From a bacterium (GTDB taxonomy: Bacteria > Armatimonadota > Chthonomonadetes > Chthonomonadales > JAMCWF01), in the NCBI GenBank assembly GCA_021842405.1, contig JAKBZR010000023.1, positions 1-38,561 of the forward strand: a DNA stretch of 38,561 bases. The letters run 5' to 3'. Both the position numbers and the translations under genes were made by a program. Shown piece after piece: positions 8,448-16,976 of this stretch. The notes under the pieces were generated by a model, which was given only the letters and a program-made list of their open reading frames with translations, did no database searches and had not been told where the DNA came from. Position 1 is the first letter of the stretch. The number at the start of each line of letters is the position of its first letter.

Positions 8448-9341
8448 ATGTCAACTATAATGGGATTGGAGCGGGTATCAATCGAGAAACTGGTCAACGA
8501 CGTCAGGGATTTGCCTGCGCTGCCGGATGTCGCATTGAAGGTTTTACGAATGACCGAGCTGCCGGACGTGTCGGCAAAAGACGTGGCAAAGGTCATCGCC
8601 ACCGACCAGGCATTTACAGCTCGTGTCCTACGCCTTTCCAACTCGGCTCATTATGGAATGCCGCGTTCAATCACCACGGTAACCGATGCGGCGGTATTAT
8701 TGGGCATGCGCTCTTTGCGCACGATGGCTATAACCGCTGCCACTTATGATTTATTGAAGCGCGAGCTGAAGAGCTACATGCTGGGGCGGGGCGAGCTGTG
8801 GCGGCATTCGGTGGGGTGCGCGATCGCAACCCAAATTCTGGCGAAGCGAACTGGTTACCGGGCGGCGGAGGAGGCCTTTGTGGCCGGCCTCTTGCACGAC
8901 GTAGGTAAAGTCATTCTTCATACTCATTTGGCCAAGCATACCGACGCGGTGGCCGCAATGGTCGAAGCGGGTGAGATGACTTTCTGCGAGGTGGAGCGAG
9001 AGCTGCTCGGCTTTGACCACGCCGAGGTCGGCGGCCGCGTGGCTGAAAAATGGAACCTGCCGCCCTCACTAGTGGAGACGATCTCCGAGCACCACGAGCC
9101 GGTAAGAAACGGTAAGGTTGCCCCATTAACCGCGCTGGTTCACCTCTCCAATGCGATTTGCGTGACCGCCGGGATCGGCGTGGGCGTGAGCGGTGCGAGC
9201 TATCCGCTCTGCAACGAGGCGCTGCACGCACTCAATCTTAAAACCCACGATCTGGAAGCAACGCTTGCCGAGCTGATGAATGTCATTGTGCAGCAACAGC
9301 CCATGTTCGATCTGGAAAATGCGGTAGAGACCAAAAAATAG
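8448..9341 (+). CDS. HDOD domain signalling protein
   Basis: 297 residues. The HDOD domain covers most of the protein: LPALPDVALKVLRM at about 23-36, VIATDQAFTARVLRLSNSA at about 49-67, and a quite intact HD-like motif GLLHDVGKVIL near 147-157, followed by FDHAEVGGRVAEKWNLPPSL, which is typical for the family. HDOD proteins are non-enzymatic or degenerate relatives of HD phosphohydrolases used in signalling and motility control. ATG 8448 is preceded by GGGAGG at a longish spacing of 13-14; ATG 8460 is possible. It is followed 66 bp on by cheB and then cheR, so a chemosensory or adhesion/motility signalling role is likely. Confidence 0.9.
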   Translation: MSTIMGLERVSIEKLVNDVRDLPALPDVALKVLRMTELPDVSAKDVAKVIATDQAFTARVLRLSNSAHYGMPRSITTVTDAAVLLGMRSLRTMAITAATYDLLKRELKSYMLGRGELWRHSVGCAIATQILAKRTGYRAAEEAFVAGLLHDVGKVILHTHLAKHTDAVAAMVEAGEMTFCEVERELLGFDHAEVGGRVAEKWNLPPSLVETISEHHEPVRNGKVAPLTALVHLSNAICVTAGIGVGVSGASYPLCNEALHALNLKTHDLEATLAELMNVIVQQQPMFDLENAVETKK

Positions 9342-9407
9342 CTGTCCAAGATATTTTGTATTGAGTGGGAGAAGAGTGGGAGAAAAAATAACGGTGGGCC
9401 GATAAAG

Positions 9408-10520
9408 ATGATCCGGGTGCTGGTAACCGATGATTCGCTGGCGATGCGCCGGATGATCCACGATATTTTAGCCGCGGCCGATGGCATTGCCGCGGCCGAT
9501 GGCATTGCCGTGGTAGGGATGGCGCGGGACGGCGCCGAAGCGCTCGATTTGGCCTATAGCCTGAAGCCGGATGTCATCACTCTCGATATCGAGATGCCGC
9601 ATTTAAACGGCATGGAAGTCCTTACCCGATTGATGAAAGAGAACCCCACTCCAGTTGTAATCGTGTCTGGCCTGGCAAGCGATAATATCAATTTAAATCA
9701 AAAATATATGGACGCGGGGGCATCCGGTTGTGTGCCAAAGCCGTATTCGCTGCTCAGCTTCGATCTTCATGAGGTCGGCTCTCAGATTGTAACGGCGGTG
9801 AGAAACGCGGCCGGCAAGCGCGCCAATCTTCCCGTTTCCATACCCAAAAATCGGGATAACGTGACTCAGCCTGCCTCCGCAACGCCGAATTTGCGATTGT
9901 CGTGGCTGGTTGGGTTGGCCGCTTCAGTCGGTGGACCGTCTGCATTGAGCGCCGTCATTTCACAAATTCCCTCCGACTTCAACGCCGCGCTCGTCGTAGT
10001 ACAGCATTTACCGCTCAGATTTTCAAAATCGTTGGCGGAGCGCCTCGGCTCCATTTCGGAGGTCAGGGTGAAAGAGGCGGAGGATGGCGAGGCGATCCGA
10101 AGTGGAACGGTCTATCTGTCGGAGGGTGGCCGGCACCTCGAGGTCGATTCGGCCGGCCGGCTCCATTACAACGACGCCCCTCCGGTATGCTCGGTGAAAC
10201 CATCGGCCGATGTATTATTCCGCTCAATTGCCTCGCGCAATAGTGCGAACACGATCGGCGTGGTGCTTACCGGCATGGGGCAAGACGGGGCCGATGGAAT
10301 CCGCGCGATAGCGGGTGCGGGCGGATACTGCATCGCGCAGGATGAGGGTACTTCCTTGATCTTCGGAATGCCAAAGGAGGCAATCGCAACCGGCTGCGTG
10401 AATGAGGTGCTGCCGTTGAATGAAATTGCAAAGGCGATCATTCGACAGGTTAACCGGACGCGAATCGAAAATGACGCACCATCAGATGGAATCCAGAGTG
10501 GCCGATCCAGGGTCGCCTGA
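9408..10520 (+). CDS. cheB: Chemotaxis response regulator, protein-glutamate methylesterase CheB
   Basis: 370 residues. An N-terminal receiver has acidic Asp8/Asp9, phospho-acceptor Asp60 in VITLDIEMP and Lys111 in CVPKP. After a linker of about 35 residues comes the methylesterase domain with triad Ser173 (AASVGGP), His200 (VVQHLP) and Asp293 (TGMGQDGADG). CheB removes methyl groups from, and deamidates, receptors when phosphorylated. An exact 18-bp tandem duplication at 9471-9506 repeats six residues (AAADGIAAADGIA) in the loop between helix 1 and strand 2 of the receiver. The reading frame stays open. The 3' end overlaps the likely cheR start. Confidence 0.95.
   Translation: MIRVLVTDDSLAMRRMIHDILAAADGIAAADGIAVVGMARDGAEALDLAYSLKPDVITLDIEMPHLNGMEVLTRLMKENPTPVVIVSGLASDNINLNQKYMDAGASGCVPKPYSLLSFDLHEVGSQIVTAVRNAAGKRANLPVSIPKNRDNVTQPASATPNLRLSWLVGLAASVGGPSALSAVISQIPSDFNAALVVVQHLPLRFSKSLAERLGSISEVRVKEAEDGEAIRSGTVYLSEGGRHLEVDSAGRLHYNDAPPVCSVKPSADVLFRSIASRNSANTIGVVLTGMGQDGADGIRAIAGAGGYCIAQDEGTSLIFGMPKEAIATGCVNEVLPLNEIAKAIIRQVNRTRIENDAPSDGIQSGRSRVA
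9471..9506 (+). repeat. Exact 18-bp in-frame tandem duplication in cheB
   Basis: GCCGCGGCCGATGGCATT occurs at 9471-9488 and again, without change, at 9489-9506. It adds six residues to the CheB receiver domain. Being identical, it is recent or under frequent turnover. Confidence 0.95.
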
Positions 10521-11307
10521 AGATTACGCGGTGCTGCAGCGGGCGGTTAAGGAACGCAGTGGGATAGACCTCTCCCTCTATAAACCCGATCAGATGCGCC
10601 GCCGCCTCTGGGTCATCGTACAACAAGCGGGCAGCCCATCCTTCACCGATTACGTTATGCGAATCGAGCGCGATGAAAGCGCAATGTCATCGTTGCTGGA
10701 TCGGATGACGATCAACGTTTCGGAGATGTTTCGGAACGCCAAACAATGGGAGATTTTACAAACCGAAATATTACAGGAGCTGTGCAGGCAGCGCCATACG
10801 GTGAGAGTTTGGAGCGCCGGTTGTGCGAACGGCGCCGAGGTGTATTCCATTGCGATTTTGCTGGCGAAAATGGCACCGATCGCATCGCACTTCATTTTGG
10901 CAACCGACATTGACCGCGTCTCATTAAATCAAGCGCGGCAGGGGCTTTTTTCTAGTGATGAAATTAAAGGGGTGGCACCGCCGGATTTGCAGCGCTATTT
11001 CACTCCAACTGGCAAAAATTTCCTTGTGAACCCATGGTTAGTTGAACGGATCACTTTCCAATATCACAACCTGCTATCGGATCCCTATCTATCCGGTTTC
11101 AACTTGATCATCTGCCGCAACGTGTTGATCTATTTTGTGGAAACGGCGAAGAGGTTACTCTACCAGCGCTTTTCGGATGCTTTGAGCGCAGGCGGCGTGC
11201 TGTTTTTGGGCGGCACCGAGATCATTTTTCGCTGTGAGGATGTCGGCCTCCATCAAATGTATCCCGGATTTTACCGGCGTGAGGGCCACTCATTGCGTGA
11301 AATATGA
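10471..11307 (+). CDS. cheR: Chemotaxis methyltransferase CheR
   Basis: 278 residues from ATG 10471. It overlaps cheB by 50 bp; ATG 10486 is an alternative and neither has a strong ribosome-binding site, so translation may be coupled. A longer frame reaches back to 10420 but would overlap more. The N-terminal helical domain carries DRMTINVSEMFRNAKQWEIL, the usual CheR N region. The S-adenosylmethionine domain has VWSAGCANGAEVYSIAI (CheR form of motif I), ATDID (motif II), and FNLIICRNVLIYF. CheR methylates receptor glutamates, the counterpart of CheB. No receptor, CheA or CheW is within the window, so the pair may serve a receptor encoded elsewhere. Confidence 0.93.
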   Translation: MTHHQMESRVADPGSPEDYAVLQRAVKERSGIDLSLYKPDQMRRRLWVIVQQAGSPSFTDYVMRIERDESAMSSLLDRMTINVSEMFRNAKQWEILQTEILQELCRQRHTVRVWSAGCANGAEVYSIAILLAKMAPIASHFILATDIDRVSLNQARQGLFSSDEIKGVAPPDLQRYFTPTGKNFLVNPWLVERITFQYHNLLSDPYLSGFNLIICRNVLIYFVETAKRLLYQRFSDALSAGGVLFLGGTEIIFRCEDVGLHQMYPGFYRREGHSLREI

Positions 11308-11321
11308 GCGGCAGCCGGCCG

Positions 11322-13121
11322 TTAGTGAGATAAAACCTGAAGCTTTTCACGGTACTTTTCGGCGATCTGCTTTCGGCGAACTTTTAGGGTGGGCGTCAAC
11401 TCGCCGGAATCCACGCTCAGGGGATGATCCAGCAGATCGAATCGCTTCGGCTTCTCAAAATCAGCCAAGTCACGGCACTGCCGGCTGATCTCCTGTTTAT
11501 AGAGACGGCGTACCGCCGGGTTAGCGACCAGATCGTCATCGTGATGAAATTCGATGCGATGCTCCTTCGCCCAACCATGCAGCCGTTCAAATACCGGCAC
11601 CAGTAAAGCAACCACTTGGTTCTCGCCATCACCAAATAAGACCGCCTCCGCAATAAACGGGCTTTGCTTGAGCTTGGCTTCAATGGGCTGAGGGGCCACA
11701 TTCTTGCCGTTGGCCAGTACCAGGATATCCTTCTTGCGGTCGGTAATTCGGATGGAGCCGTTTTCAATTGAGCCGATATCACCGGTATGGAACCAGCCAT
11801 CCGCATCAATCGTATCGGCGGACGCCTCCGGTTGATTGTAGTAGCCCCGCATCTCGCAATCACCTCGAACATAGATCTCCCCATCCTCCGCCAGCATCAC
11901 CTCAACGCCGGGCATCGGCGGACCAACCGTTCCGATGCGGATGTCTCCTGGGCGGTTGACCGAAACGACCGGAAACTCGGTCAACCCATAACCTTCCAAG
12001 ATAGGCACCCCGATTGCGATCCAGAAGCGGGCGGTCGCCGGGTTGAGTGGGGCGCCACCTGAAACGAAATACCGCAGTTTGCCGCCGGCGACTTTTTTCC
12101 TCACTCCGGCGAGCACCCATTCTTCGGCCACCCGTTGGATGGGGGAGCGCTTTGCGGAATAGGGCGGCGCCGTGATGCGGGATTCCCGGTTGCCCGGTTG
12201 CGCCGCCTTAATCGCCCACTGAAATAGTTTACGATGGATCAATGGTGCTTTGGTTGCCTTTTCCATAATGCGTTCATGCATCGCCTCAAACAAACGAGGG
12301 ACGCAGAGCATAATGGTGGGCTGAATTCGAGTCAGCTCATCGGCGATCGCGAAGGCGCCTTCCGAGTAAACGATGCTGGCGCCAACCGAAAGGGGAAGGT
12401 AGTAGCCGCCCGCCCTTTCAAAGATGTGGCACGGCGGCAGGAATGACAGGAAAGTATCGGTTGGGCCGATATCAATGATCTGACAAGCAGCGTACCCGGT
12501 GGCCAGCAAATTTTGGTGGCTTAGCATAACGCCCTTAGGCTCGCCGGTGGTACCGGAAGTATAAATTAATGTCGCGATGTCGAAGGGCGATATTTGGGAG
12601 ATTCCCGGATAAGCCGGGTAATCACTCAGCGGCGGCGCTTGAACAGAGAGGAGATCGTTGAAGCGTTTCAACATCAGGTTGCCGATCTCGGGTGCGGATT
12701 TCAGCGTTTCGGACATTAAGATGACATGTTTCAAATAGACTAAATCTTCCCGTATATCCGAAATTTTCTGGAGCTGAGCGAAATCGGAAACGACGATCGC
12801 AACTGAGCCGGAATCGTTGAGGATATGCTTAATCTGGGCGCCAGGTAAGGAGGGATAGATCGGGACGGTAACGAGTCCGGCCAGTTGAGCGCCTAGGTCC
12901 AGCAGCGCCCATTCGGGCCTGCTTTCGGAGAGCAGCGCTATGCGATCTCCGGTTACCAGCCCTAGTTCGTGCAGGCCGATTGCGATTGCGGCGGATCGGG
13001 ATCCCAAGTCGGAGTAGGTGAGATAGCGGTAGTTCTCGCCATCGCGGCGGCCCAATGCGTTATTATCGGCAAATTTTGCGGTGGCATCGGCAATCATCTG
13101 GCCAATAGTGATTAGTTGCAT
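11322..13121 (-). CDS. Long-chain acyl-CoA synthetase (AMP-forming)
   Basis: 599 residues from ATG 13121, chosen because CAGGAG lies 8 bases upstream; the frame continues open upstream but that part has no family character. It activates long-chain fatty acids to acyl-CoA via an acyl-adenylate. Visible adenylate-forming motifs are the P-loop TLIYTSGTTGEPKGVMLSH, EGYGLTE, GWFHTGDIG, the hinge DRKKDI, and the catalytic Lys in NGKNVAPQPIE. The length and the final domain fit the FAA1/long-chain group. It is convergent with cheR (14 bp between stops) and read from the promoter at 13171-13199. No fatty-acid degradation partners are in the window. Confidence 0.93.
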   Translation of the reverse strand: MQLITIGQMIADATAKFADNNALGRRDGENYRYLTYSDLGSRSAAIAIGLHELGLVTGDRIALLSESRPEWALLDLGAQLAGLVTVPIYPSLPGAQIKHILNDSGSVAIVVSDFAQLQKISDIREDLVYLKHVILMSETLKSAPEIGNLMLKRFNDLLSVQAPPLSDYPAYPGISQISPFDIATLIYTSGTTGEPKGVMLSHQNLLATGYAACQIIDIGPTDTFLSFLPPCHIFERAGGYYLPLSVGASIVYSEGAFAIADELTRIQPTIMLCVPRLFEAMHERIMEKATKAPLIHRKLFQWAIKAAQPGNRESRITAPPYSAKRSPIQRVAEEWVLAGVRKKVAGGKLRYFVSGGAPLNPATARFWIAIGVPILEGYGLTEFPVVSVNRPGDIRIGTVGPPMPGVEVMLAEDGEIYVRGDCEMRGYYNQPEASADTIDADGWFHTGDIGSIENGSIRITDRKKDILVLANGKNVAPQPIEAKLKQSPFIAEAVLFGDGENQVVALLVPVFERLHGWAKEHRIEFHHDDDLVANPAVRRLYKQEISRQCRDLADFEKPKRFDLLDHPLSVDSGELTPTLKVRRKQIAEKYREKLQVLSH

Positions 13122-13170
13122 CAGAGCAGCTCCTGTCGGGATGGATATAACCGGGCAATGAATATGGTCT

Positions 13171-13199
13171 AGTTTACAACTAACGTCATTCGGTGTCAA
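13171..13199 (-). promoter_or_regulatory. Sigma70-type promoter of the acyl-CoA synthetase gene
   Basis: Read on the minus strand: TTGACA (13199-13194), 17 bp, TAAACT (13176-13171). Transcription would begin near 13164, about 43 bases before ATG 13121. It also excludes the longer ORF start at 13199, which would lie in the -35 box. Confidence 0.7.
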
Positions 13200-13382
13200 C
13201 CGATCAAAGCAAAAATTTCAAAGAAGCTCTTCGCCCATACGTCGTTTTTCGTGTCACAACTTGAGCGCCCATACGTATCGTAACAATAGGATGCGAAATA
13301 ATTTGAGTTACCAGTATGACGAAAGAGAGGCCGCATTGGCAAGGGAATAGCGGGCGCCCCTAGCGGAAAGAAGGTGTTTTCA

Positions 13383-15026
13383 GTGAAAACAATTGGGTGG
13401 TTGAAATCGAATCGGCAGTTTAATTTAATGGTCATAGCGAGCCTGGTTGCATTAGGCTTCGGCTCAATCCAACCGGCCAGCGCCCAGCGGAGAGGCCCGA
13501 TGGTGAGGGGCGGAGGGAGGTTGGCTCCCGCTCCAGCTCCAAGGCCAATCGGCCCTAGCCTCCATCCATTCGTCACTCCCCATCGTGACTTCCCGATATC
13601 ACACCAACCGAGCTTTTCGTTTTCTCGCGGGCCTTCGATCGGGCGATCACCGATCATATCGAGGCCAAGTTTCCAGCCGTTTAATCGAGGTGGCAACGGC
13701 CCCGGGTTCTTCCAGCGCGGCTCCTTCTCAAGAGGGATACAACCCGGTCCCGAGCGGCCGAATTCCCCATTCATTTCGAGAGGGGTTCGTATTGGGCGGC
13801 CCGGATTCAACGGTGGGAACAACCAGGGGTCTTTTCGGTTTTTCAATCGTTCAGCGGAAGGAAGAGGATTCAGTGGTGGCAATGCCATTCGTCCGGGGAG
13901 AATGTCACCGGCTTATGACAGGCCCTCCATCCGATCCACGCCGGGCGGATTCATCCTCCCGTTACGCCAGTCTGGTGGCGGGCGTTCGGTTTCTCCGCTG
14001 GCTAATCGCAACCATAACTTAGCCGGTGCCGGGACGGCCGGCAGGAACGGATCCTATTACCTGTTCAACCGCTCGGCGGAGGGAAGGCATTTCCAGGGCG
14101 GCGGACCGGCCGCATCCCATAACGGCCGTGCAATCCCGGCCGGCCGAGGGGCGAATGACCCGCTGATCGGACGGGGCCATCCAACTCCCGGGATTTTTCA
14201 ACGCGGGAGGCCATCCCCATTGACAGGTGGAAATCGAGGACCGCTTGGTCGTGCGGCTCAACTCAATCCTGGCCGAGCTGAAAATTTAACTCCCATTCGC
14301 GGATACCATCCGAGCGCTTACCATCTCTTCACCCGGTCGTTCGAGGGTAGGCGGTTTAACAACGGAATCTACCTGCGTCCCGCCGAACGGATACACAACA
14401 CGGTCTTTATCAACTACTTTGCGGGGGGCCGCTCCTTCTATCCGTACTACAGCCCCACGTTTTCTTTTGGGTCGGCGTACTACTCGCCCTACTATTACTA
14501 TGGGGGCGTATGTCCACCCTACATCTACAGCCGATTCTGCCTCTTCCTGCCGCCGGCTGTAGTCTATGTGGAGACGCCGGTTTACGTCAATAACGAGTGC
14601 CTCGGATATCCGAGTGGTGGGTACTATTTGCAGCAATATCGGGATGAGGTGCTCGCCCGCCGCGATCCGGGTTTTGAGCGCGCAGTGAACGATATCCGTG
14701 AAGCATTCTTGGAGCGCAACATTCAACCGCTGGTTGACATAACCGACCCGAATATTGATATCGCGGTCTTTGCAAAGGGACATTATCAGTATTCGATGAA
14801 ATCGGATGACTATCTGGATATCACTCGAGACGCCTTTCAAAACATGACCACGATCTCCTTGAATTTGGATCGCGTAAGTCGGCGGGCGATCGGGGTCTAC
14901 GTCGTCTCCGGAAAGCAGGTTTATGAAGACCAAAACAATCAGGTTCATAAGGTCTACGTAAGCTTTGTGCTGGAGCACCTGAATGGGCAATGGGTTCTCA
15001 CCCAGGTGGCCAGCTCGCCGGGATAG
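13383..15026 (+). CDS. Secreted Gly/Arg/Ser/Pro-rich repeat protein with C-terminal alpha+beta domain
   Basis: 547 residues from GTG 13383 (AAGGTG six bases upstream, MKTIGW start); GTG 13374 is an alternative. A signal peptide ends near PASAQ (about residue 35). Residues 40-340 are rich in Gly, Arg, Ser, Pro and carry a repeat: FRFFNRSAEGRGFSGGN, YYLFNRSAEGRHFQGGG and YHLFTRSFEGRRFNNG, spaced about 75 and 88 residues apart. A Tyr-rich stretch follows near 350-375. The last 130 residues form an ordered domain (RDEVLARRDPGFERAV ... VHKVYVSFVLEHLNGQWVLT), resembling NTF2-like or cystatin-like folds, not proven. It is probably a surface or envelope matrix protein; function unknown. A hairpin and a terminator follow it. 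Confidence 0.8.
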   Translation: MKTIGWLKSNRQFNLMVIASLVALGFGSIQPASAQRRGPMVRGGGRLAPAPAPRPIGPSLHPFVTPHRDFPISHQPSFSFSRGPSIGRSPIISRPSFQPFNRGGNGPGFFQRGSFSRGIQPGPERPNSPFISRGVRIGRPGFNGGNNQGSFRFFNRSAEGRGFSGGNAIRPGRMSPAYDRPSIRSTPGGFILPLRQSGGGRSVSPLANRNHNLAGAGTAGRNGSYYLFNRSAEGRHFQGGGPAASHNGRAIPAGRGANDPLIGRGHPTPGIFQRGRPSPLTGGNRGPLGRAAQLNPGRAENLTPIRGYHPSAYHLFTRSFEGRRFNNGIYLRPAERIHNTVFINYFAGGRSFYPYYSPTFSFGSAYYSPYYYYGGVCPPYIYSRFCLFLPPAVVYVETPVYVNNECLGYPSGGYYLQQYRDEVLARRDPGFERAVNDIREAFLERNIQPLVDITDPNIDIAVFAKGHYQYSMKSDDYLDITRDAFQNMTTISLNLDRVSRRAIGVYVVSGKQVYEDQNNQVHKVYVSFVLEHLNGQWVLTQVASSPG

Positions 15027-15047
15027 GGGAATGGGAAATCGGAGGTA

Positions 15048-15081
15048 GACCTGTCTGCGTGCGAACCCGCACAGGCAGGCC
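15048..15081. repeat. Imperfect palindrome between convergent genes
   Basis: GACCTGTCTGCGTGCG ... CGCACAGGCAGGCC folds into a bulged hairpin with loop AACC. It lies 21 bp after the stop of the repeat protein, in the position that the palindromic element takes at 1046-1087, and shares the CCTGCCTG-type arm. Probably a REP-like element. Confidence 0.55.
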
Positions 15082-15100
15082 ATCACTGAACGAAGCGTTC

Positions 15101-15136
15101 GAGAGGGCTAGCCGGGAGGCTGGCCCTCATTTTTGT
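15101..15136 (+). terminator. Rho-independent terminator of the secreted repeat protein gene
   Basis: GAGGGCTAGCC GGGAG GCTGGCCCTC followed by ATTTTTG: an 11-pair stem with one G-T pair, then a T run. It overlaps the last codons of the convergent kinase gene (stop at 15108-15110). Confidence 0.75.
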
Positions 15137-16841
15137 TGCCGGACGGCATCGGCAGGGTACCGAAGGGCGACCGCCATACTGCACTCCCGTTGGCAAATAT
15201 AAACAGGCGATAGGCCACTAATGTCGTTGTCAAATGGCCGAAATAGCGATAGGGAACCGACAATTGGTAGGGCAGCGGTTGGCCGTTTGGAGTCGCTTGA
15301 ATGGATTGCGAAACGTTGAGCTGGCCGTTGGAAGCGGCATAGGCCGGATTGGAGGTGGAGGCAGACAGCGGGGTGTGGGCGGAGTCATCTTGATAGAAAA
15401 ATACGGCCAAACGAGCGTTGGAGGGCGGTTGTATCCATGCGATAGAGGCTGCCACTGAGACGCCGGTCTGCATTCCAGAATTGCCTTGCCACTGCGCTCC
15501 GGAATTGGCATTGATGTTGGTGATCATTAGGCCGGCCGGTAGCGCCTGGCTGAACGTGGCGTTGACGGTCACCGTTTTGCCGGGGCTGATCAGTACGGTT
15601 TGGTTCCAATCGGCGGCGCTGCTGCCGGATGGTGCTTTAACCACCACATCATGGCTGCCGGGCGTGAGGGATGGATAGCTGGTTGGCGTTTTACCGATAA
15701 AGACATTATCCACCCAGGCCGACAGGCCGGCTGGCTGGCTGTTGATCATCAATGCAAGCGGCGTTTGGGTCGTCGTTTTAGTGATCGAGACGGTCGCATT
15801 GACCTGTCGAGTTGGCTTGAGTTTGGGACGGTGCCAGTGGTGCCATCCGAATAGGCCTAATACGAACAGCACGGTCACCGCGGCTGGTAAGATGAAGCGG
15901 CGCCCTTTGCTGCGGGTGGGCTTTATCGCTTCACTCGATGGCTGATCCACGGCTTCAGGTTTCGGATTTGATTTACCGCTTTGATGAATTGGGGCCATCT
16001 TGTATTCGTCCGCCTCTTCCATCTCCCTACGAATGCCACGCAATGTCTGCCGCACCTCAAAAACAGTCTGGTAACGGTCATCCGGATCAATCAAGAGGCA
16101 ATGAGCGACTAGATCATCCAGGTTGGAGGGCACCAATGGGTTTAAAGACTGGAGCGGCGGATGTTTAAAGGGCGTTAATGCCGGATCACGGCCGGACAAC
16201 GTGTGGTGGAGGGTGGCTCCCAGTGAATAGATATCGGAGCGCGGATCGGTTTGATGATGTCCGTACTGCTCGGGCGGAGAATAGCCGGGGCTGCCGAAGA
16301 AAGTGGTATCGTGGACTGCGCCGGCCTGAAACCGCCGTGCGATGCCGAAATCAATGAGCCGGATATCTTGATCCTTAGTGATCATGATATTGGCCGGCTT
16401 TAAATCACGGAACACGATGGGCGGATTCTGACCGTGAAGATATTCCAGCACGTTGCAAATCTGCTCACCCCAACGCAGAACCGGTCGAATGTCAAGTGGA
16501 TAAGGCGCATGTCGGCGGATGATCTCTTCCAGCGTCTCGCCCTCCACGAAGTCCATCACCAAGAAGCAGCGATCATCCTCAATAAACGAATCGCTCACCC
16601 GCGGCAGGTTGGGATGGGATAACTTGACCAGTATGCGCGCCTCACGCTCAAACTGATGGCGCAACTCATCTCGAATCTCGTTCTGCTGGCTGCTGACGTT
16701 CAGCTCTTTGATTGCGACGATCGTCTCCAAATGAGTATGCTCGGCGCGGTAAACGGTGCCCATTCCTCCGCGGCCGACAACCCCCAGTATTCGGTAGCGT
16801 CCATTTAAAAGGGTGTTTTCACTCAGCGGACCCGTGTTCAT
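15108..16841 (-). CDS. Membrane Ser/Thr protein kinase with PEGA domain
   Basis: 577 residues from ATG 16841, with CAGGAG upstream; the frame extends open to 16913 but lacks a site. The kinase domain covers about residues 15-275: Gly-rich loop GRGGMGTVY, Lys45 in VAIKEL, FRDLKPANIM with catalytic Asp146, DFG at 164-166, and GSPGYSPPEQYG as activation segment. The usual His of HRD is Phe, which is seen in active bacterial kinases of this type. A membrane helix follows at about 314-334, then a PEGA domain at about 363-433 (LMINSQPAGLSAWVDNVFIG) and a further extracytoplasmic region. Substrates unknown. It is convergent with the repeat protein gene and divergent from the GC-rich islet. Confidence 0.93.
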   Translation of the reverse strand: MNTGPLSENTLLNGRYRILGVVGRGGMGTVYRAEHTHLETIVAIKELNVSSQQNEIRDELRHQFEREARILVKLSHPNLPRVSDSFIEDDRCFLVMDFVEGETLEEIIRRHAPYPLDIRPVLRWGEQICNVLEYLHGQNPPIVFRDLKPANIMITKDQDIRLIDFGIARRFQAGAVHDTTFFGSPGYSPPEQYGHHQTDPRSDIYSLGATLHHTLSGRDPALTPFKHPPLQSLNPLVPSNLDDLVAHCLLIDPDDRYQTVFEVRQTLRGIRREMEEADEYKMAPIHQSGKSNPKPEAVDQPSSEAIKPTRSKGRRFILPAAVTVLFVLGLFGWHHWHRPKLKPTRQVNATVSITKTTTQTPLALMINSQPAGLSAWVDNVFIGKTPTSYPSLTPGSHDVVVKAPSGSSAADWNQTVLISPGKTVTVNATFSQALPAGLMITNINANSGAQWQGNSGMQTGVSVAASIAWIQPPSNARLAVFFYQDDSAHTPLSASTSNPAYAASNGQLNVSQSIQATPNGQPLPYQLSVPYRYFGHLTTTLVAYRLFIFANGSAVWRSPFGTLPMPSGNKNEGQPPG

Positions 16842-16910
16842 ACCGATCGCTCCTGCGCGCAATAATTCAACATGATTAAAGCATATTTTCAAGCCGGCGC
16901 CGGAAGGTAA

Positions 16911-16929
16911 CATTCCCGCAGAACTGAAC
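16911..16929. repeat. GTTCAG family, solo right end, left of the GC-rich islet
   Basis: ATTCCCGCAGAACTGAAC matches the right arm of copy 2 (ATTCCCACAGAACTGAAC) at all but one position. No left arm or central hairpin is nearby, so this is a remnant. A similar end lies beyond the islet at 19750-19767. Confidence 0.65.
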
Positions 16930-16945
16930 TATTACTTTTTCGAGA

Positions 16946-16974
16946 TTGATTTCGCTGGATGGTTGTGATATATT
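16946..16974 (+). promoter_or_regulatory. Candidate promoter of the GC-rich islet
   Basis: TTGATT (16946-16951), 17 bp, TATATT (16969-16974). It would give a leader of about 175 bases before ATG 17156. The -35 is only 4 of 6; other AT-rich -10-like matches lie in the same stretch. Confidence 0.45.
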
Positions 16975-16976
16975 TA

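Noticed and set aside
13196-13888. Long minus-strand open frame of 230 codons opposite the secreted repeat protein
   Set aside because: Low-complexity Pro/Arg/Leu composition mirrors the Gly/Arg-rich codons of the plus-strand gene, and the plus strand has a signal peptide, ribosome-binding site and terminator.
14286-15086. 266-codon minus-strand frame opposite the end of the repeat protein
   Set aside because: No family features; lies across an ordered plus-strand domain and the hairpin. Frame shadow.
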